Part shown: positions 20,617-31,554 of the stretch, in pieces
Numbering within the stretch: the first letter of the stretch is position 1
Layout of the letters: each line of letters opens with the position of its first letter
Assembly (NCBI GenBank): GCA_037127255.1
Contig: JBANSL010000001.1
Location: 32,328,001 to 32,392,000, forward strand
Direction: 5' to 3'
Length of the DNA: 64,000 nt
DNA from: Persicaria tinctoria
Lineage: Eukaryota > Streptophyta > Magnoliopsida > Caryophyllales > Polygonaceae
Made by a program: the position numbers and the translations under genes
The notes under the pieces: model-generated
Seen by the model: only the letters and a program-made list of their open reading frames with translations
The model's database searches: none
Told to the model about the DNA's origin: nothing

Positions 20617-22413
20617 AATATATAACGATTTTAGTGAATTGATAGATTAAAAATCGATAAAACAAACAATCATGATACCAAAAAAAACTACCAAAAAGGT
20701 AGACAAGAATCAAATTATAAGGAAATCAGAACCAATCGACCAAAGAAGAAGCAACTGATCAATCAACGTGGAAGTCAAGGAAGACTTGGAGATGAATGAG
20801 TATGACAAAAACATGGGATACTTTAAAGTATCCTATGTGTCTTGTCATTGGGGAGCAAAGCATAAACCTGTCAAGAGAAAACTGATATTTAATGTAAAAG
20901 TATGAATCAACTATATTCATGTTATCTAAATGAGAGTATTTTATAAAACCAAAATTATTACCACAATCAACAAGCCGCACGAGATGACATACTCGATTGA
21001 AACACTAACTTTTTTTTTATATACAGACAATGATTTAGTACACTAGAGAAGCATGTCTAGTGTACTGAGAGACTAGACAATCCGCTAGATGAGCAAATCC
21101 GGTAGATGGGTAGAATGAGATAGTGGAAGCCATAGAAGATCAGTTCGAAAACAAAGTAATCACGAGGGACAACCACGGTCGTGGTAACGACGAGGTGGTG
21201 GAGAGGGCTTGGGTTTGGAGTGTTTTAGGTCATCGCAATGTGTTACTTGTATGTGTGTGTATATGACACACTAGTGTCAGGTATATCCAAAGGCCAAAAC
21301 AAATGGCAGACAGGCTAACAGACATGATACTAACCAGCTAAAACATAAATATCCAAGCTCAGTTCGAACAAAGCAACAAAATTCCCAACAAATGAGGAAG
21401 ATGAAGGAGACTTCGGGATGAAATTGTCGATGGCGGGAACACGGGGAAACCTATAAGCTTCCACAGTGTCTCGCCACCGGAGAGACTAGAGTAGAAACAT
21501 GACAAAGTGATGTCTCCTATGGAAGTGTGGATCAACGACATTCCTCCCACCTAATTGATCTTCGGAAGCCACGGACTGTATATATCTTTATCAATGGAAA
21601 AGCAAAGATAACAATCACATCTTTTTTTTATATATATGAAAAGAAATTCGATTCCCTAGACAAACCTAAAGAAACCGAGAGTCCAGACAAGCCGGGATAC
21701 AACAAGAGTCCTTATGATTGTTGTGTTTACCACAACAATGGTATAATCGATTTGATAGCTATATATGGTGCAGTTGGGATAACACATGAGTCCGTATGAT
21801 TGCTGTATTTACCACAACAATCTAGATGATGGTTGTTGAGAGGTAAAATTTTATAGAGCCTAGAAAAACCAATCACATCTTTAACTACTTTGGCCTATTT
21901 GTAGATTCTAATGCATTTTAATTATAATATAATTATAAATATAATATTAAGTAATACATTTTACAATATATTTGTAATAGATAATATATTTTATAAATTA
22001 TATCAATTAAACACCGACAAAGTTAATGTTTATATTATAAACTTACTATAATTTATAATGTATTTTATTTAAAATTTATATAATTTTAAACACATTATAA
22101 AAAGTATCAGACAAATATTATTTAAATTTATATTTAGGAAAAATGAATTAAAATAATATCAATTTAGACCAAAGATAATATGAACAAAAAAAGTCTTAGA
22201 ATAATACTTACAAACTATTAACTCCGAAAGTACTAACTTTAAAAACAAACAAAAAATACAAACTACTCCATAATTAGTTATAACAAAACTTTATTATGAA
22301 AATTAAAACATAATCCATAATTAGTTTTTTTTTTTTTTATAATCCATAATTAGTTATACTTTGCACAAATCAATCCTTATTTTCTAAAATTTAAGTAGAT
22401 GAAAACCCAGTGA
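20617..22413. other. Repeat-derived intergenic DNA
   Basis: No intact gene. A hairpin AGTACACTAGA / TCTAGTGTACT lies at 21037-21047 and 21056-21066. The 21690-21830 stretch contains a short frame GYNKSPYDCCVYHNNG that recalls the copia RT segment before YVDD, followed by a near-duplicate of its last 34 bp (about 21706 and 21788). From 21850 on it is AT-rich with nothing assignable. Confidence 0.4.
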
Positions 22414-22790
22414 AGATCCACTACTTCACACGGTGTAACACTCGGTGCTTCACTTAATTATTTTATTTACAATTTAACGTTTAAAAAAATTATATTAATA
22501 TTTCATACACTTATATTTACATATTTATGAATTTTCATCATCAAAAATCATTTTAAAAAATTACATATAATTAAAAGATTGATTATATTGAAAAATAATT
22601 TTTTATAATTTTTAAATAATAATTTTTCATGACAAATTTTTATAAACATGTAAATATAAGTGTGTGGAATATAAATATAATTTTTATTTTTATTTTCAAT
22701 GTTAAATTATACACAAAATAATCAAGTGATACACCAAATGTTACCTAATATGATGGAGGAGATCTGTATTAATGAACCCCACTATTTTAT
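22414..22790. mobile_element. Diverged MITE related to 22803-23176
   Basis: The left end GTGAAGATCCACTACTTCAC, running to GTGCTTCACTTAATTATTTT, is mirrored by AAAATAATCAAGTGATACACC...GGAGATCT on the right. Terminal repeats are more diverged than in its neighbour, so it is older. Non-coding. No clean target duplication was found. Confidence 0.6.
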
Positions 22791-22802
22791 CCACCGTGGG
22801 CC

Positions 22803-23176
22803 CAATGAAGATCTCCTACTTCACTATATGCTTCATTTCCTACATCACAAAAATATTTTGACATTTATTTAATCTTATAAAAAATTATAAAATTTATATT
22901 TATATTACTAAGGTCTATTTTTATATATTCATAAAATTTTATTTTAAAAAATCAAGTTTTTATCATTTTTAAAAATTAAAAATGCAATATTTAACAAATT
23001 GTAATTATTAAAAATTTCAAAACATCATTTTTCAAAACAAAATTTTATGAATATATAAAAATAGATCTTAGTAATATAAATATAATTTTTATAATTTTTT
23101 TTAAGATTAAATAAATGTCAAAATATTTTTGTGTTGTAGGAAATGAAGCATAGAGTGAAGTAGGAGATCTTCATTA
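22803..23176. mobile_element. MITE, 374 bp, with 9-bp target duplication
   Basis: Long terminal repeats of about 75 bp begin (C/T)AATGAAGATCTCCTACTTC. CCGTGGGCC flanks both ends (22794-22802 and 23177-23185). A 9-bp duplication with long repeats fits a Mutator-like MITE. The interior is a near-perfect inverted repeat and has no coding sequence. It lies about 360 bp upstream of the IDM1-like start codon, in its likely promoter. Confidence 0.88.
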
Positions 23177-23745
23177 CCGTGGGCCTGATTAACCTTGATA
23201 AGAAAAAAAGTAATTGACGAAACAATATCCTTGTAAGGCACGGATTAAAGGACAAATTAACCATCCTTGGTCTGCAAGCTTTCATTTTCTAAAATTAAAA
23301 TTAAACAAAATCTGCATATATTATATCAAATCGAGGTACGTTTTATCTCAAAATTTGTTTTAGGGATTTATTCTGTTATTTCTGTTTGGGATGTTTTATC
23401 TATTAGCAAAACCCTTGATCTTCTTCAGATCGATTTTGTCTCTCAAGCCAGATATTAGGCCCTTTTTGTTCAATTCGATTGTTCTCTGTAAGTCGCTCTT
23501 CCCCCTCTCCTCGGATCTCTTCCAACACCAGTGCAATCAATGGCCACCGTAGCCGGCATCGATTTTGTACAACAAGATGAAAGCTTGTATTCCCCTTATT
23601 ACAGTTCGACCACGGCGCTTAGTAGAGCCTCATCGTCTCTGTTGTCTTCTGATCCTCTTAACACTTCCGGTGTTGAAGCAATCACCGACTACTTGAAGTC
23701 GTTTGATGGAAGAAACACAAGGCTAAACACGAAACAACGGGTTTT

Positions 23746-23750
23746 GTCTG
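23746..23750. other. Target-site duplication GTCTG of copia element C
   Basis: GTCTG at 23746-23750 is repeated at 28450-28454, immediately outside the two LTRs. Collapsing one copy restores the host reading frame. Confidence 0.95.
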
Positions 23751-23916
23751 TGAAGAATTGTTTAAGACTGAAATCTGATTTCTTTGATTGATTGAGGTGG
23801 GTTTAAATAACCCAATTACAAGGAATATTCTATCTTAGTAAATAAGATAAAAGGAAAGATATTAATCTATCTATCTATAACAACTAAGATATGCTGAATT
23901 AAGATAATTTCCAATA
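23751..23916 (-). repeat. 3' LTR of element C
   Basis: 166 bp, identical by eye to 28284-28449. It abuts GTCTG on its outer side and the polypurine tract on its inner side. Confidence 0.95.
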
Positions 23917-23923
23917 CTCCTCC

Positions 23924-24196
23924 TCAAGTTGGAGCATGGGTGGAATGAATGCCCAACTTGTCCAAGAGGAAATGAAATTGTTGATGCCCAAGCGCCTTGG
24001 TGAAGATGTCCGCGAGTTGTTGTGAGGAGCGAACATGAAATAGAGCAATATTTCCAGACTGAGCATGATCACGAACAAGGTGACAATCAACTTCAATGTG
24101 TTTTGTGCGCTCATGGAAGACGGGATTGTTGGCAATATGAATCGCCGATTGGTTGTCACACCAGAGCCGCATAGAACCATGATGAGAGACGCCCAA
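23924..24196 (-). pseudogene. RNase H C-terminal part of element C, out of frame
   Basis: The frame reads MRLWCDNQSAIHIANNPVFH, ERTKHIEVDCHLVRD, QLADIFTKALG: the last third of copia RNase H. It belongs to the main polyprotein but lies in a different frame, because of a small indel near 24223-24245 where the long frame reads ARLPAS and stops. This is the only clear defect in the element. Confidence 0.9.
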
Positions 24197-24222
24197 CGAG
24201 CGCAGAAGCGACTTGAGCCAGA

Positions 24223-27200
24223 CTAGCTCGCAGGAAGTCTAGCCATTGCCCTGTATTCGGCCTCAGCAGAAGAGCGGGAGACCGTTGTCTGCTTCTTTGT
24301 TTTCCAAGAGACCGGAGACTCACCCACTTTGACAATGTAACCGGTTAAGGAGCGACGGGTCAGAGGACATGCTGCATAGTCAGAATCACAATAGGCCACG
24401 AGGCGTAGATCACTATGACAGGAGAGAAAAACACCTTGAGCAGGACGTCCCTTGAGATAACGCAGAACCCGAAATGCCGCATCCAAGTGAGTCTGGCGAG
24501 GCTGCTGCATGAATTGGGCAAGGACGTGAACTGAGTAGCACAAATCCTTTCTGGTGATCGTCAAATAAATGAGACGACCGACGATGCGGCGATACCTATC
24601 TGGCTGCGAAAGAAGAGCACTAGTGTCTAGAGCAAGCTTATGATTCTGCTCCATAGGAAAATCGGCAGGCTTGGCACCAAGAAGACCCACTTCGCCGAGA
24701 ATATCCAGAGTGTACTTGCGCTGAGACAGAGTGATGCCAGAAGAGGTTCGTGAGACCTCAATGCCCAGAAAGTATTTCAGATGGCCGAGGTCCTTCATGT
24801 GAAAACATGAGTGGAGATAGGCCTTGAAGCGAGCAATAGATTCAGAATTGTTCCCCGCTATAATCAGATCATCAACATAAACAAGGACATGCAGAACCAG
24901 ATCGGAACGAACAAAAGAGAACAGAGAGTAGTCGGCATAGGACTGACTGAACCCAACATGTCGAAGAGCATATGCTAGTTTCGAGAACCAATTGCGGGGA
25001 GCCTGACGGAGACCGTAGAGAGACTTCCGAAGTCTGCAGACCCTGTGACTATCATCTGTGGAGAAACCAGGAGGTAAAGACATGTACACTTCTTCCTCAA
25101 GGTCACCATGTAAGAAAGCATTTTGCACATCCATCTGATGAAGCTCCCAATTTCGGATAGAAGCAATTGCAAGGAAGACTTTGACGGAGACTAGCTTAGC
25201 AACTGGAGCAAATGTTTCAGAATAATCCGTGCCCTGAACTTGCCGATTGCCGAGAGCAACAAGGCGTGCTTTATGCCGTTCAATGCTGCCGTCAGAGTTG
25301 TACTTCACTCGAAAAACCCACTTGCACCCGATAGCCTTTTTGTGAGGAGGTAAGGTCGTGACCTCCCAAGTACCATTGCGATGGAGAGCATCAATTTCAG
25401 ACCGCATAGCATCCCGCCAATGCTGATGGAGAAAGGCCTCGCGAAACGACGTGGGTTCCGGATTGGCACTGATGGCAGCCAAGAAGCTAGAATGCACAGG
25501 AGTGTAAGCATGTGTGTCAACATAATGAGCTAAGGGATAAGGCGTACCTGACGACGTGACGGAAGTAGGAGAAGCCGAAATAGGATCAACCTTGCGAATG
25601 GTGTGACACACATAGTCCTTGAGAAGGACCGAAGGGGTATGTGTGCGAGTAGATCGGCGAGGGGGCGGCGGTGGGGGCGGCGGTGGTGGCTGAGCAGCCT
25701 GCTGGGGTTCGTCCGGGGCGTCATAGGTGATGGGGTTAGGGTATGTGGGAGACTCATGAGAGGGTGACATTGATAGAGGAAAAGGGAAGACATCCTCATG
25801 AAAGACAACATCACGAGAGACAAAGAACTGGTGTGTTGCAAGGTCATAGAGACGCCAACCTTTCTGACCGAAGGGATACCCAACGAATAAGCATCTCCGG
25901 CTGCGAGGGGAAAATTTGTTTGTGGAGCGAGGAATAAACGACGCATAGCAAAGGCAGCCAAAGACTCTAATATGTGTGTAATCAGGGGGTTTATTGAATA
26001 GACATTCATAAGGGGTTTTACCTTTAAGGACAGAGGAGGGGGTGCGATTGATGAGAAAACAAGCTGTAAGAGTGCACTCACCCCAGAACTTAACCGGAAG
26101 GTTGGCTTGGAACAGCAAGGCTCGAGCAACATTAATAATATGCCGATGTTTACGCTCAACCCTACCATTCTGTTGAGGTGTAGCAACGCAAGAAGATTCA
26201 AAGAGAATGCCATGATCTGCAAAGAATGATCGCAGAGCAAGAAATTCGGAACCATTATCGCTGCGAATACACTTAATAGTTTTGTGAAACTGAGTGACAG
26301 TAAGAGCACAAAATTGTTGAAGGAGTCGAGAGACTTCAGATTTGTGGACCATAAGATAGACCCAGGTGGCACGAGAGAAGTCATCAACAATGGTTAGAAA
26401 ATAAGAAGCCCCAGACGAGGACGGAACACGGTAGGGTCCCCAAATATCACAATGAATCAAATCAAAAGGTGCTGAAGCATTTGACAGACTAACAGGAAAA
26501 GACAGACGTGTTTGTTTGGCCTTGTAGCATACATCACAAGGAACATCATTATGTGGTAAAACTGAACTAGAAGTTTTGCAAAATGAAGAAAGCAGAGAAT
26601 ATGACGGATGCCCAAGACGCTGATGCCAAAGAAGGGGGGACTCGGCCTGGGTGGTGTGGCAAGCAGAGGTGACGGTGGTGGTGACAGGAGGCGCCCAACA
26701 TAGCCAATATATCCTATTCCGAGCTTCACCCGCTCCAATCAGCGTCCTCGAAGTGCGGTCCTGTATCACACAGAGCTTATCAGTCAAGGTAACAACACAT
26801 CGTAGATCCGCAGTCAAGCAACCAAGAGAGATTAAATGACAGGAAAGCCCAGGGACAAACAATGCAGTGATATCAAAAGAATCACATATAGAGATTGAGC
26901 CAGCCTGATTAGCCGAAACAACAGAGCCATCCGGGTATTTGATGCGCCAATCATCAACCGAATGAACATTCTGAAGCAAACTGTAGTCCCCTGTCATGTG
27001 GATCGATGCACCACTATCAAGAATCCAAGGAGTAGAAGAAATACCTGCTAGAGTATCGGTCCTGGATTTAGAATTAAATTTCTGAAACATATCGAGCATG
27101 TGATCCCACTGCTCGTTAGAGATGGTGATGCCCGGACGATCAGCAGCAGTGATCGACTGAGAGCCAGACGCAGCAGGGTCGTTGGTGACGACAGAGTTCA

Positions 27201-28152
27201 CGGCAGCAGCTTTGCCACGACCCCTGCCGGCGCCGGAATCAGACGAAGGTGGAGCGAGAGGCTGCTGTTTGTTCCGAGGCGGCGGTGCACCAGTGACGGG
27301 ATCAGCAACTCCTCTCCCGTTGTTCCACCATTCCGGATAACCGACGATTTTGAAGCAGGCGGCACTGTCATGTCCTGTCTTGTTGCAATGGACACAGAAA
27401 AGAGATTTCTTATCAATAGTACCTGAAGATGAGCGAGGAGGCTGTCGGCGCTGAGCAGCGAAGGCAAGTGCATCCGTGACCGATTGAGGAGTAGTGCGCA
27501 TAGAGAGCATCCGCTCCTCCTGGACAGCGAGCGAGTGTACCTTGTTGAGAGTTGGTAAGGTATCCTGAGCGACGATGGTGGAACGCAGAGTCCCATAGCC
27601 AAGGTCATCAAGCCCCATCAGGAATTGATGAGTGCGCTCCTCCTCACGCTCCTTGGCGTGATTGCCGCAGGTGCAGGCGCGGGGTGTAAGATGGTTGTCA
27701 AGCTCGTTCCAGAGCTTCGTGAGACGGCCGAAATAGGCGGCGACGGACTGACCGTCTTGATGACATCGAGCAATCTCAGATCGCAGTTGAAGGATGCGAG
27801 GACCATTACCAATGGAGAACCGCTGAGACAGATCGTCCCAGAGTTCCTTGACAGTCGAGAAGTAGGTAACGGTGGAGCGAAGAGAAGGCTCAATCGATTG
27901 GGTAATCCAACCGATGAGCATGGCATTGACAGGACGCCAGTACTGGGAATCAGTGGAGGTGGTTGTCGGCTGAGTAATAGAGCCATCAATGAACCCGTCT
28001 TTACGCTTCGCAGAGAAGGCGTTTTTCATGGCGACGGTCCATTCTTGATAGTTGTCTCCTTTGAGAACCACCGGGCAAATAGAGAGACTAGGGTGATCGG
28101 AAGGATGAAGATAGTAGGGAGAGGCCGGGGTGAGAGCCGCGGGAGTAGTCAT
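24223..28152 (-). CDS. Copia gag-pol polyprotein of element C (1309 aa)
   Basis: One open frame with all copia domains in order. Gag covers about residues 20-225, with zinc knuckle CVHCNKTGHDSAAC at 253-266. Protease has the DSG at 379-381. The pre-integrase His-Cys region is HQRLGHPS...CDVCYKAK (510-545). Integrase has the triad Asp569, Asp632 and Glu666. A proline-rich linker (eleven P) comes next, then RT with WEVTTLPPHKKAIGCKWVFR and VYVDDLIIAGNN. RNase H starts with VAYCDSDYAACPLTRRSLTG and reaches SAEAEYRAMA before a premature stop. A frameshift removes the last 100 or so residues. It encodes the proteins for packaging, reverse transcription and integration of its own RNA and may still be mobilised in trans. 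Confidence 0.95.
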   Translation of the reverse strand: MTTPAALTPASPYYLHPSDHPSLSICPVVLKGDNYQEWTVAMKNAFSAKRKDGFIDGSITQPTTTSTDSQYWRPVNAMLIGWITQSIEPSLRSTVTYFSTVKELWDDLSQRFSIGNGPRILQLRSEIARCHQDGQSVAAYFGRLTKLWNELDNHLTPRACTCGNHAKEREEERTHQFLMGLDDLGYGTLRSTIVAQDTLPTLNKVHSLAVQEERMLSMRTTPQSVTDALAFAAQRRQPPRSSSGTIDKKSLFCVHCNKTGHDSAACFKIVGYPEWWNNGRGVADPVTGAPPPRNKQQPLAPPSSDSGAGRGRGKAAAVNSVVTNDPAASGSQSITAADRPGITISNEQWDHMLDMFQKFNSKSRTDTLAGISSTPWILDSGASIHMTGDYSLLQNVHSVDDWRIKYPDGSVVSANQAGSISICDSFDITALFVPGLSCHLISLGCLTADLRCVVTLTDKLCVIQDRTSRTLIGAGEARNRIYWLCWAPPVTTTVTSACHTTQAESPLLWHQRLGHPSYSLLSSFCKTSSSVLPHNDVPCDVCYKAKQTRLSFPVSLSNASAPFDLIHCDIWGPYRVPSSSGASYFLTIVDDFSRATWVYLMVHKSEVSRLLQQFCALTVTQFHKTIKCIRSDNGSEFLALRSFFADHGILFESSCVATPQQNGRVERKHRHIINVARALLFQANLPVKFWGECTLTACFLINRTPSSVLKGKTPYECLFNKPPDYTHIRVFGCLCYASFIPRSTNKFSPRSRRCLFVGYPFGQKGWRLYDLATHQFFVSRDVVFHEDVFPFPLSMSPSHESPTYPNPITYDAPDEPQQAAQPPPPPPPPPPRRSTRTHTPSVLLKDYVCHTIRKVDPISASPTSVTSSGTPYPLAHYVDTHAYTPVHSSFLAAISANPEPTSFREAFLHQHWRDAMRSEIDALHRNGTWEVTTLPPHKKAIGCKWVFRVKYNSDGSIERHKARLVALGNRQVQGTDYSETFAPVAKLVSVKVFLAIASIRNWELHQMDVQNAFLHGDLEEEVYMSLPPGFSTDDSHRVCRLRKSLYGLRQAPRNWFSKLAYALRHVGFSQSYADYSLFSFVRSDLVLHVLVYVDDLIIAGNNSESIARFKAYLHSCFHMKDLGHLKYFLGIEVSRTSSGITLSQRKYTLDILGEVGLLGAKPADFPMEQNHKLALDTSALLSQPDRYRRIVGRLIYLTITRKDLCYSVHVLAQFMQQPRQTHLDAAFRVLRYLKGRPAQGVFLSCHSDLRLVAYCDSDYAACPLTRRSLTGYIVKVGESPVSWKTKKQTTVSRSSAEAEYRAMARLPAS

Positions 28153-28283
28153 GGCAGCGGCGGCAATAGGGTTTGGGTAGAGCCGGTAGGGGCGGTGGGA
28201 GAGGCCGGTGTGTGAGGCGGCGGCGGCGAAGAAGAGCCGACGACTAGGGTTATTTTAGAGGATCGAAAGAAAGCCTGATACCA

Positions 28284-28449
28284 TGAAGAATTGTTTAAGA
28301 CTGAAATCTGATTTCTTTGATTGATTGAGGTGGGTTTAAATAACCCAATTACAAGGAATATTCTATCTTAGTAAATAAGATAAAAGGAAAGATATTAATC
28401 TATCTATCTATAACAACTAAGATATGCTGAATTAAGATAATTTCCAATA
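28284..28449 (-). repeat. 5' LTR of element C
   Basis: 166 bp ending TTCA next to the primer-binding site. It holds the element's own promoter on the minus strand, antisense to the host gene. Confidence 0.95.
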
Positions 28450-30527
28450 GTCTGAGAATGCAAGACAGCAACTCTTGGCTATAGGCTGGAAGATCTGGTA
28501 TAAGGCTAAGAAAGGGAAGGATGAAGCCAGATACACCTCCCCCGATCACAAGACTTACTATTCGCTCCGAACAGCATGCCAATCTGTTCAGCCAGAATGC
28601 AGGAATTCGGCCAATTGGAAGCCTATGAAGCCGAAAAGAGCGCGACAATCAAAGACGAATGTCGCCGAGTATGAGTTTGGCAAGAAAAGAAAAGTGTCCC
28701 GAGTTGTGCGATCAGGTAAAAGAGTGAGGCAGACGACGCCAGGGCACAATCCGCTGAATGTTATCTCCTGGCTGATTGACAGCAACATTGTGCTGCCTAA
28801 GACGAAAGTCTTTTACCGCGGGAAGGACGAGAACAACGATGTAATAACAGCGAAGGGAAAGGCGACTCGCGATGGCATAAGGTGGAGCACATACAGCTGC
28901 AATCAGCCAGCTGCTGCCAATATTTTCTTGGAAGATGGAAGATCTCTTGTTGACTGCCAGATGCAGGCCTTACGCAATCGTATCCAGAGCTTTCGGAAGA
29001 GGGTTAATGAGTCTTATAGTGTTAGGGGTGATGACATCTGTTCTGTCTGCCATGACGGTGGTGACTTGCTTTTGTGCGATAGGTGTCCATCGGCATTCCA
29101 TCCGAGTTGCCTAAACCTTCCGGTGAGCACTCTCTGCCAATGCCATCCATCATTACTCTCTTCTTCAAGTATTGCATCTGATGCATTGCTGCTGACATTA
29201 TATTTTCCTTTCTTAGGGCGTTCCAGACGGTGACTGGTTTTGTCCATCTTGCTGCTGCGCAAAGTGCGGAAGAAGCCATTCTATAGATAGCACCGATGAT
29301 CTGAATGCGAGCAGTACTCTTTGCTGTCATCAATGCGAGCGTCTGTGTAAGTTTCCTTTTGCCTCTTACTCTTCAAAATTTTGTACAATTTGTGAGCCAT
29401 TTTAACAAGTAGAACTATATTTCGTTTGCAGTTCATGTCAGCTGTGTAGGCGGTAGAGGAAGACTCAATGAGTATAGCGGCCTGAAAGGAAAATGGTTTT
29501 GCTGTGGAGCTTGTGTGGAGGTAACTATTAAGCTCAAAGAGTCATATCGTATTCTTGCTCTGACCGTTATTAACACTGCTTGTTGCTTGTCTACTCGTCG
29601 CAGGTTTACAGGGGGATTCAAAGGCGTCAAGGGAAGACGATTCCTGTTGGCAACGATAAGTTAACTTGGACTCTAATCGGACCAATGCAATATGAAAACC
29701 GAGGAGACGGTCTTGGTGAGGCCAGTGTCAGCATGATGGCAGAGAATCACAGCAAGCTCAGCCTTGCACTTGAAGTGATGCACGAATGTTTTGAGCCTGT
29801 TGTAGAGTCTCTTAGAGGCCGCGATCTTGTTGAAGATGTGATTTTCGGTAGAGGGTGAGATGTTCTTCCTATGTGCTAATCTTCTTTATTGGTCTCTACA
29901 TGTCTGTAGTATGTATATATTGACGTTGAATTGCGATTGCAGGTCGGAGTTGAAACGGCTTAATTTCATAGGAATCTATACAATTCTCTTGGAGAAAAAT
30001 GATGAGCTTGTTACTGCAGCTACACTAAGGTAAGTTTTTCATCCTCACTTAACTAATACGGAATATTATTGTTTTTCGATGGATCGTAGTCTGAACTAGT
30101 TTCTCCCACAATTTGATGTTTGAAGGATCTATGGGAACAAGGTAGCGGAACTTCCACTTGTTGGCACCCGATTTCAGTATCGTCGGCTTGGGATGTGTCA
30201 CATTTTGATGGCTGAGCTCGAAAAGGTACATTCAACTCGATCATTAAGTATTTTCCCTAATGACTTGTAAATTGGGTTACTAAGAAAAATTTCTCCTGTT
30301 TTGGCTCTCTTTATCAGTGGCTTGCGGAACTAGGAATCGAGAGACTGGTGCTTCCTGCGGTCCCTAATGTGGTCAACACATGGACCGGAGGCTTTGGGTT
30401 CTCGGAAATGACTCCATCCGAGAGGTCTGAGTTTTCGGCGTACACCTTCCTGGATTTCCAGGGCACCGTGACTTGCCATAAAGTCTTGAAGAGGCTGTCA
30501 TCGTCGAGATGGGGAAAGCGGCGGTGA

Positions 30528-30975
30528 GGTTGACTGCACAACTGTTATCTCTCAATCGCAGCATGGAGCACAAAACGAAGGAAGGAGCGACATTGCGGAT
30601 CAAGGATCACTAGAGTATGTCACAGTAGCACCTTCAAGGTTTGATCAGCAATGCAGTGTGACTGAGAACAACGGTAAATTCCAGGAAGAAATGAAGAAGC
30701 ACAGGCCGAAGAAACCATTGAGTATGAGTATGAGTATAAGGAAGAGTATAAGGAACTGCCCAAACGTCCAACTATGTTGTAGATAAACCAATTAGAATCA
30801 AGGGACAGGAGATTGAGATAAATATATATGTTCGACTATGTGTAATTTTATTTGAATCTAACAAACATTTTATTTTAGGAATTTTCAATTAAAACAATAG
30901 TACTATTCATACATACATCTGATTGATTTTTTTTTTTTTTTATATGACAAAAGATTTCAAATAATACTATAAGGA
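30528..30975. other. 3' flank of the IDM1-like gene
   Basis: Coding-like codon use continues for about 70 bp after the TGA, then fades. No poly(A) signal can be chosen with confidence. No other gene is present. Confidence 0.4.
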
Positions 30976-30998
30976 CTAGTCCTATACCCGGCACGGGT
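30975..30998 (-). mobile_element. Helitron-like 3' end, degenerate
   Basis: On the minus strand, hairpin ACCCG-GCA... pairs with CGGGT (30986-30998), followed after 6-7 nt by CTAG and T (30979-30975). The stem is short (5 bp), so this is an eroded member of the family seen at 293, 35074 and 35874. Confidence 0.45.
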
Positions 30999-31554
30999 TC
31001 AACAATGATACTTATTTAGTTTATTTTCATTGTATAAAAATCAATATAAAGTTAGCTTACACTATTAGAATATGAAATATTTTTTTAAAAAAAAGTTATC
31101 CATAAAATCGTATCCTAATATGAAAAAAGATTATCTTTCTTAAAAAACTTTTTTTTTTCGGACAAAATCAAACTGAACAGATTTGAAAATATACTTGTTA
31201 AAACAAAATCCCTTTACTAACCATTCAAATAAATTATATATTTTATTTGTAAAGGGTGTGGTGAATATTTAATTTTTTTAGTGAAATAATATGTTTTCCT
31301 AAAAAGATATTATGTCATTAAAAATAAATATTTTTCATTTATAAAAATCAGTAAAATTAATTTAAAAATAACACATATTATTCTTTATAACTTTATTTTT
31401 AAATTCCTATAACAGAACTTTGTTTAACTTATAATTTCAAGATATTTGCCTTTAATTAATAAATCACATTTTGTTAAAAAAAAAAAGAGATTTTGTTCAA
31501 ATGGATCTTTAAGCATATTTGGTTAGCTAGATAAGCCCATTAATTGTTTTTTTT

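Larger units (their letters stand above)
23751..28449 (-). mobile_element. Copia element C, complete and recent (4699 bp)
   Basis: Both LTRs are 166 bp and read identical by eye. They are flanked by GTCTG on both sides. On the minus strand the order is 5' LTR (28449-28284), primer site TGGTATCAGGC directly adjacent (28283 down; tRNA-iMet with one deviation), gag-pol, purine tract GAGGAGGAG beside the 3' LTR (23916-23751). The short LTRs start TATTGG and end TTCA. The element is opposite to the host gene's direction. Identical LTRs mean it inserted very recently. Confidence 0.96.
23540..30527 (+). pseudogene. IDM1-like PHD-finger/GNAT histone acetyltransferase, split by copia
   Basis: Exons: 23540-23750 continued at 28455-29122 (one exon split by element C), 29217-29346, 29432-29520, 29604-29854, 29943-30029, 30126-30225 and 30318-30527, all with GT-AG borders. 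Without the insert the exons sum to 581 codons plus stop with no frame error. Domains: a degenerate Tify/Jas-like region (NVISWLIDSNIVLPKTKVFY, NIFLEDGRSL); a PHD finger (ICSVCHDGGDLLLCDRCPSA, about residue 265); a second zinc segment (FCPSCCCAKCG); then GNAT (KLSLALEVMHECFEP, acetyl-CoA loop RFQYRRLGMCHILM, ERLVLPAVPNVVNTWTGGFG). IDM1/ROS4 proteins read chromatin and acetylate H3 to permit active DNA demethylation. It is much shorter than Arabidopsis IDM1 at the N-terminus. Allele function now depends on whether the insert is present or spliced. Confidence 0.9.

Noticed and set aside
25530..26390. 286-codon minus-strand frame
   Set aside because: It is an alternate frame of the copia polyprotein of element C.
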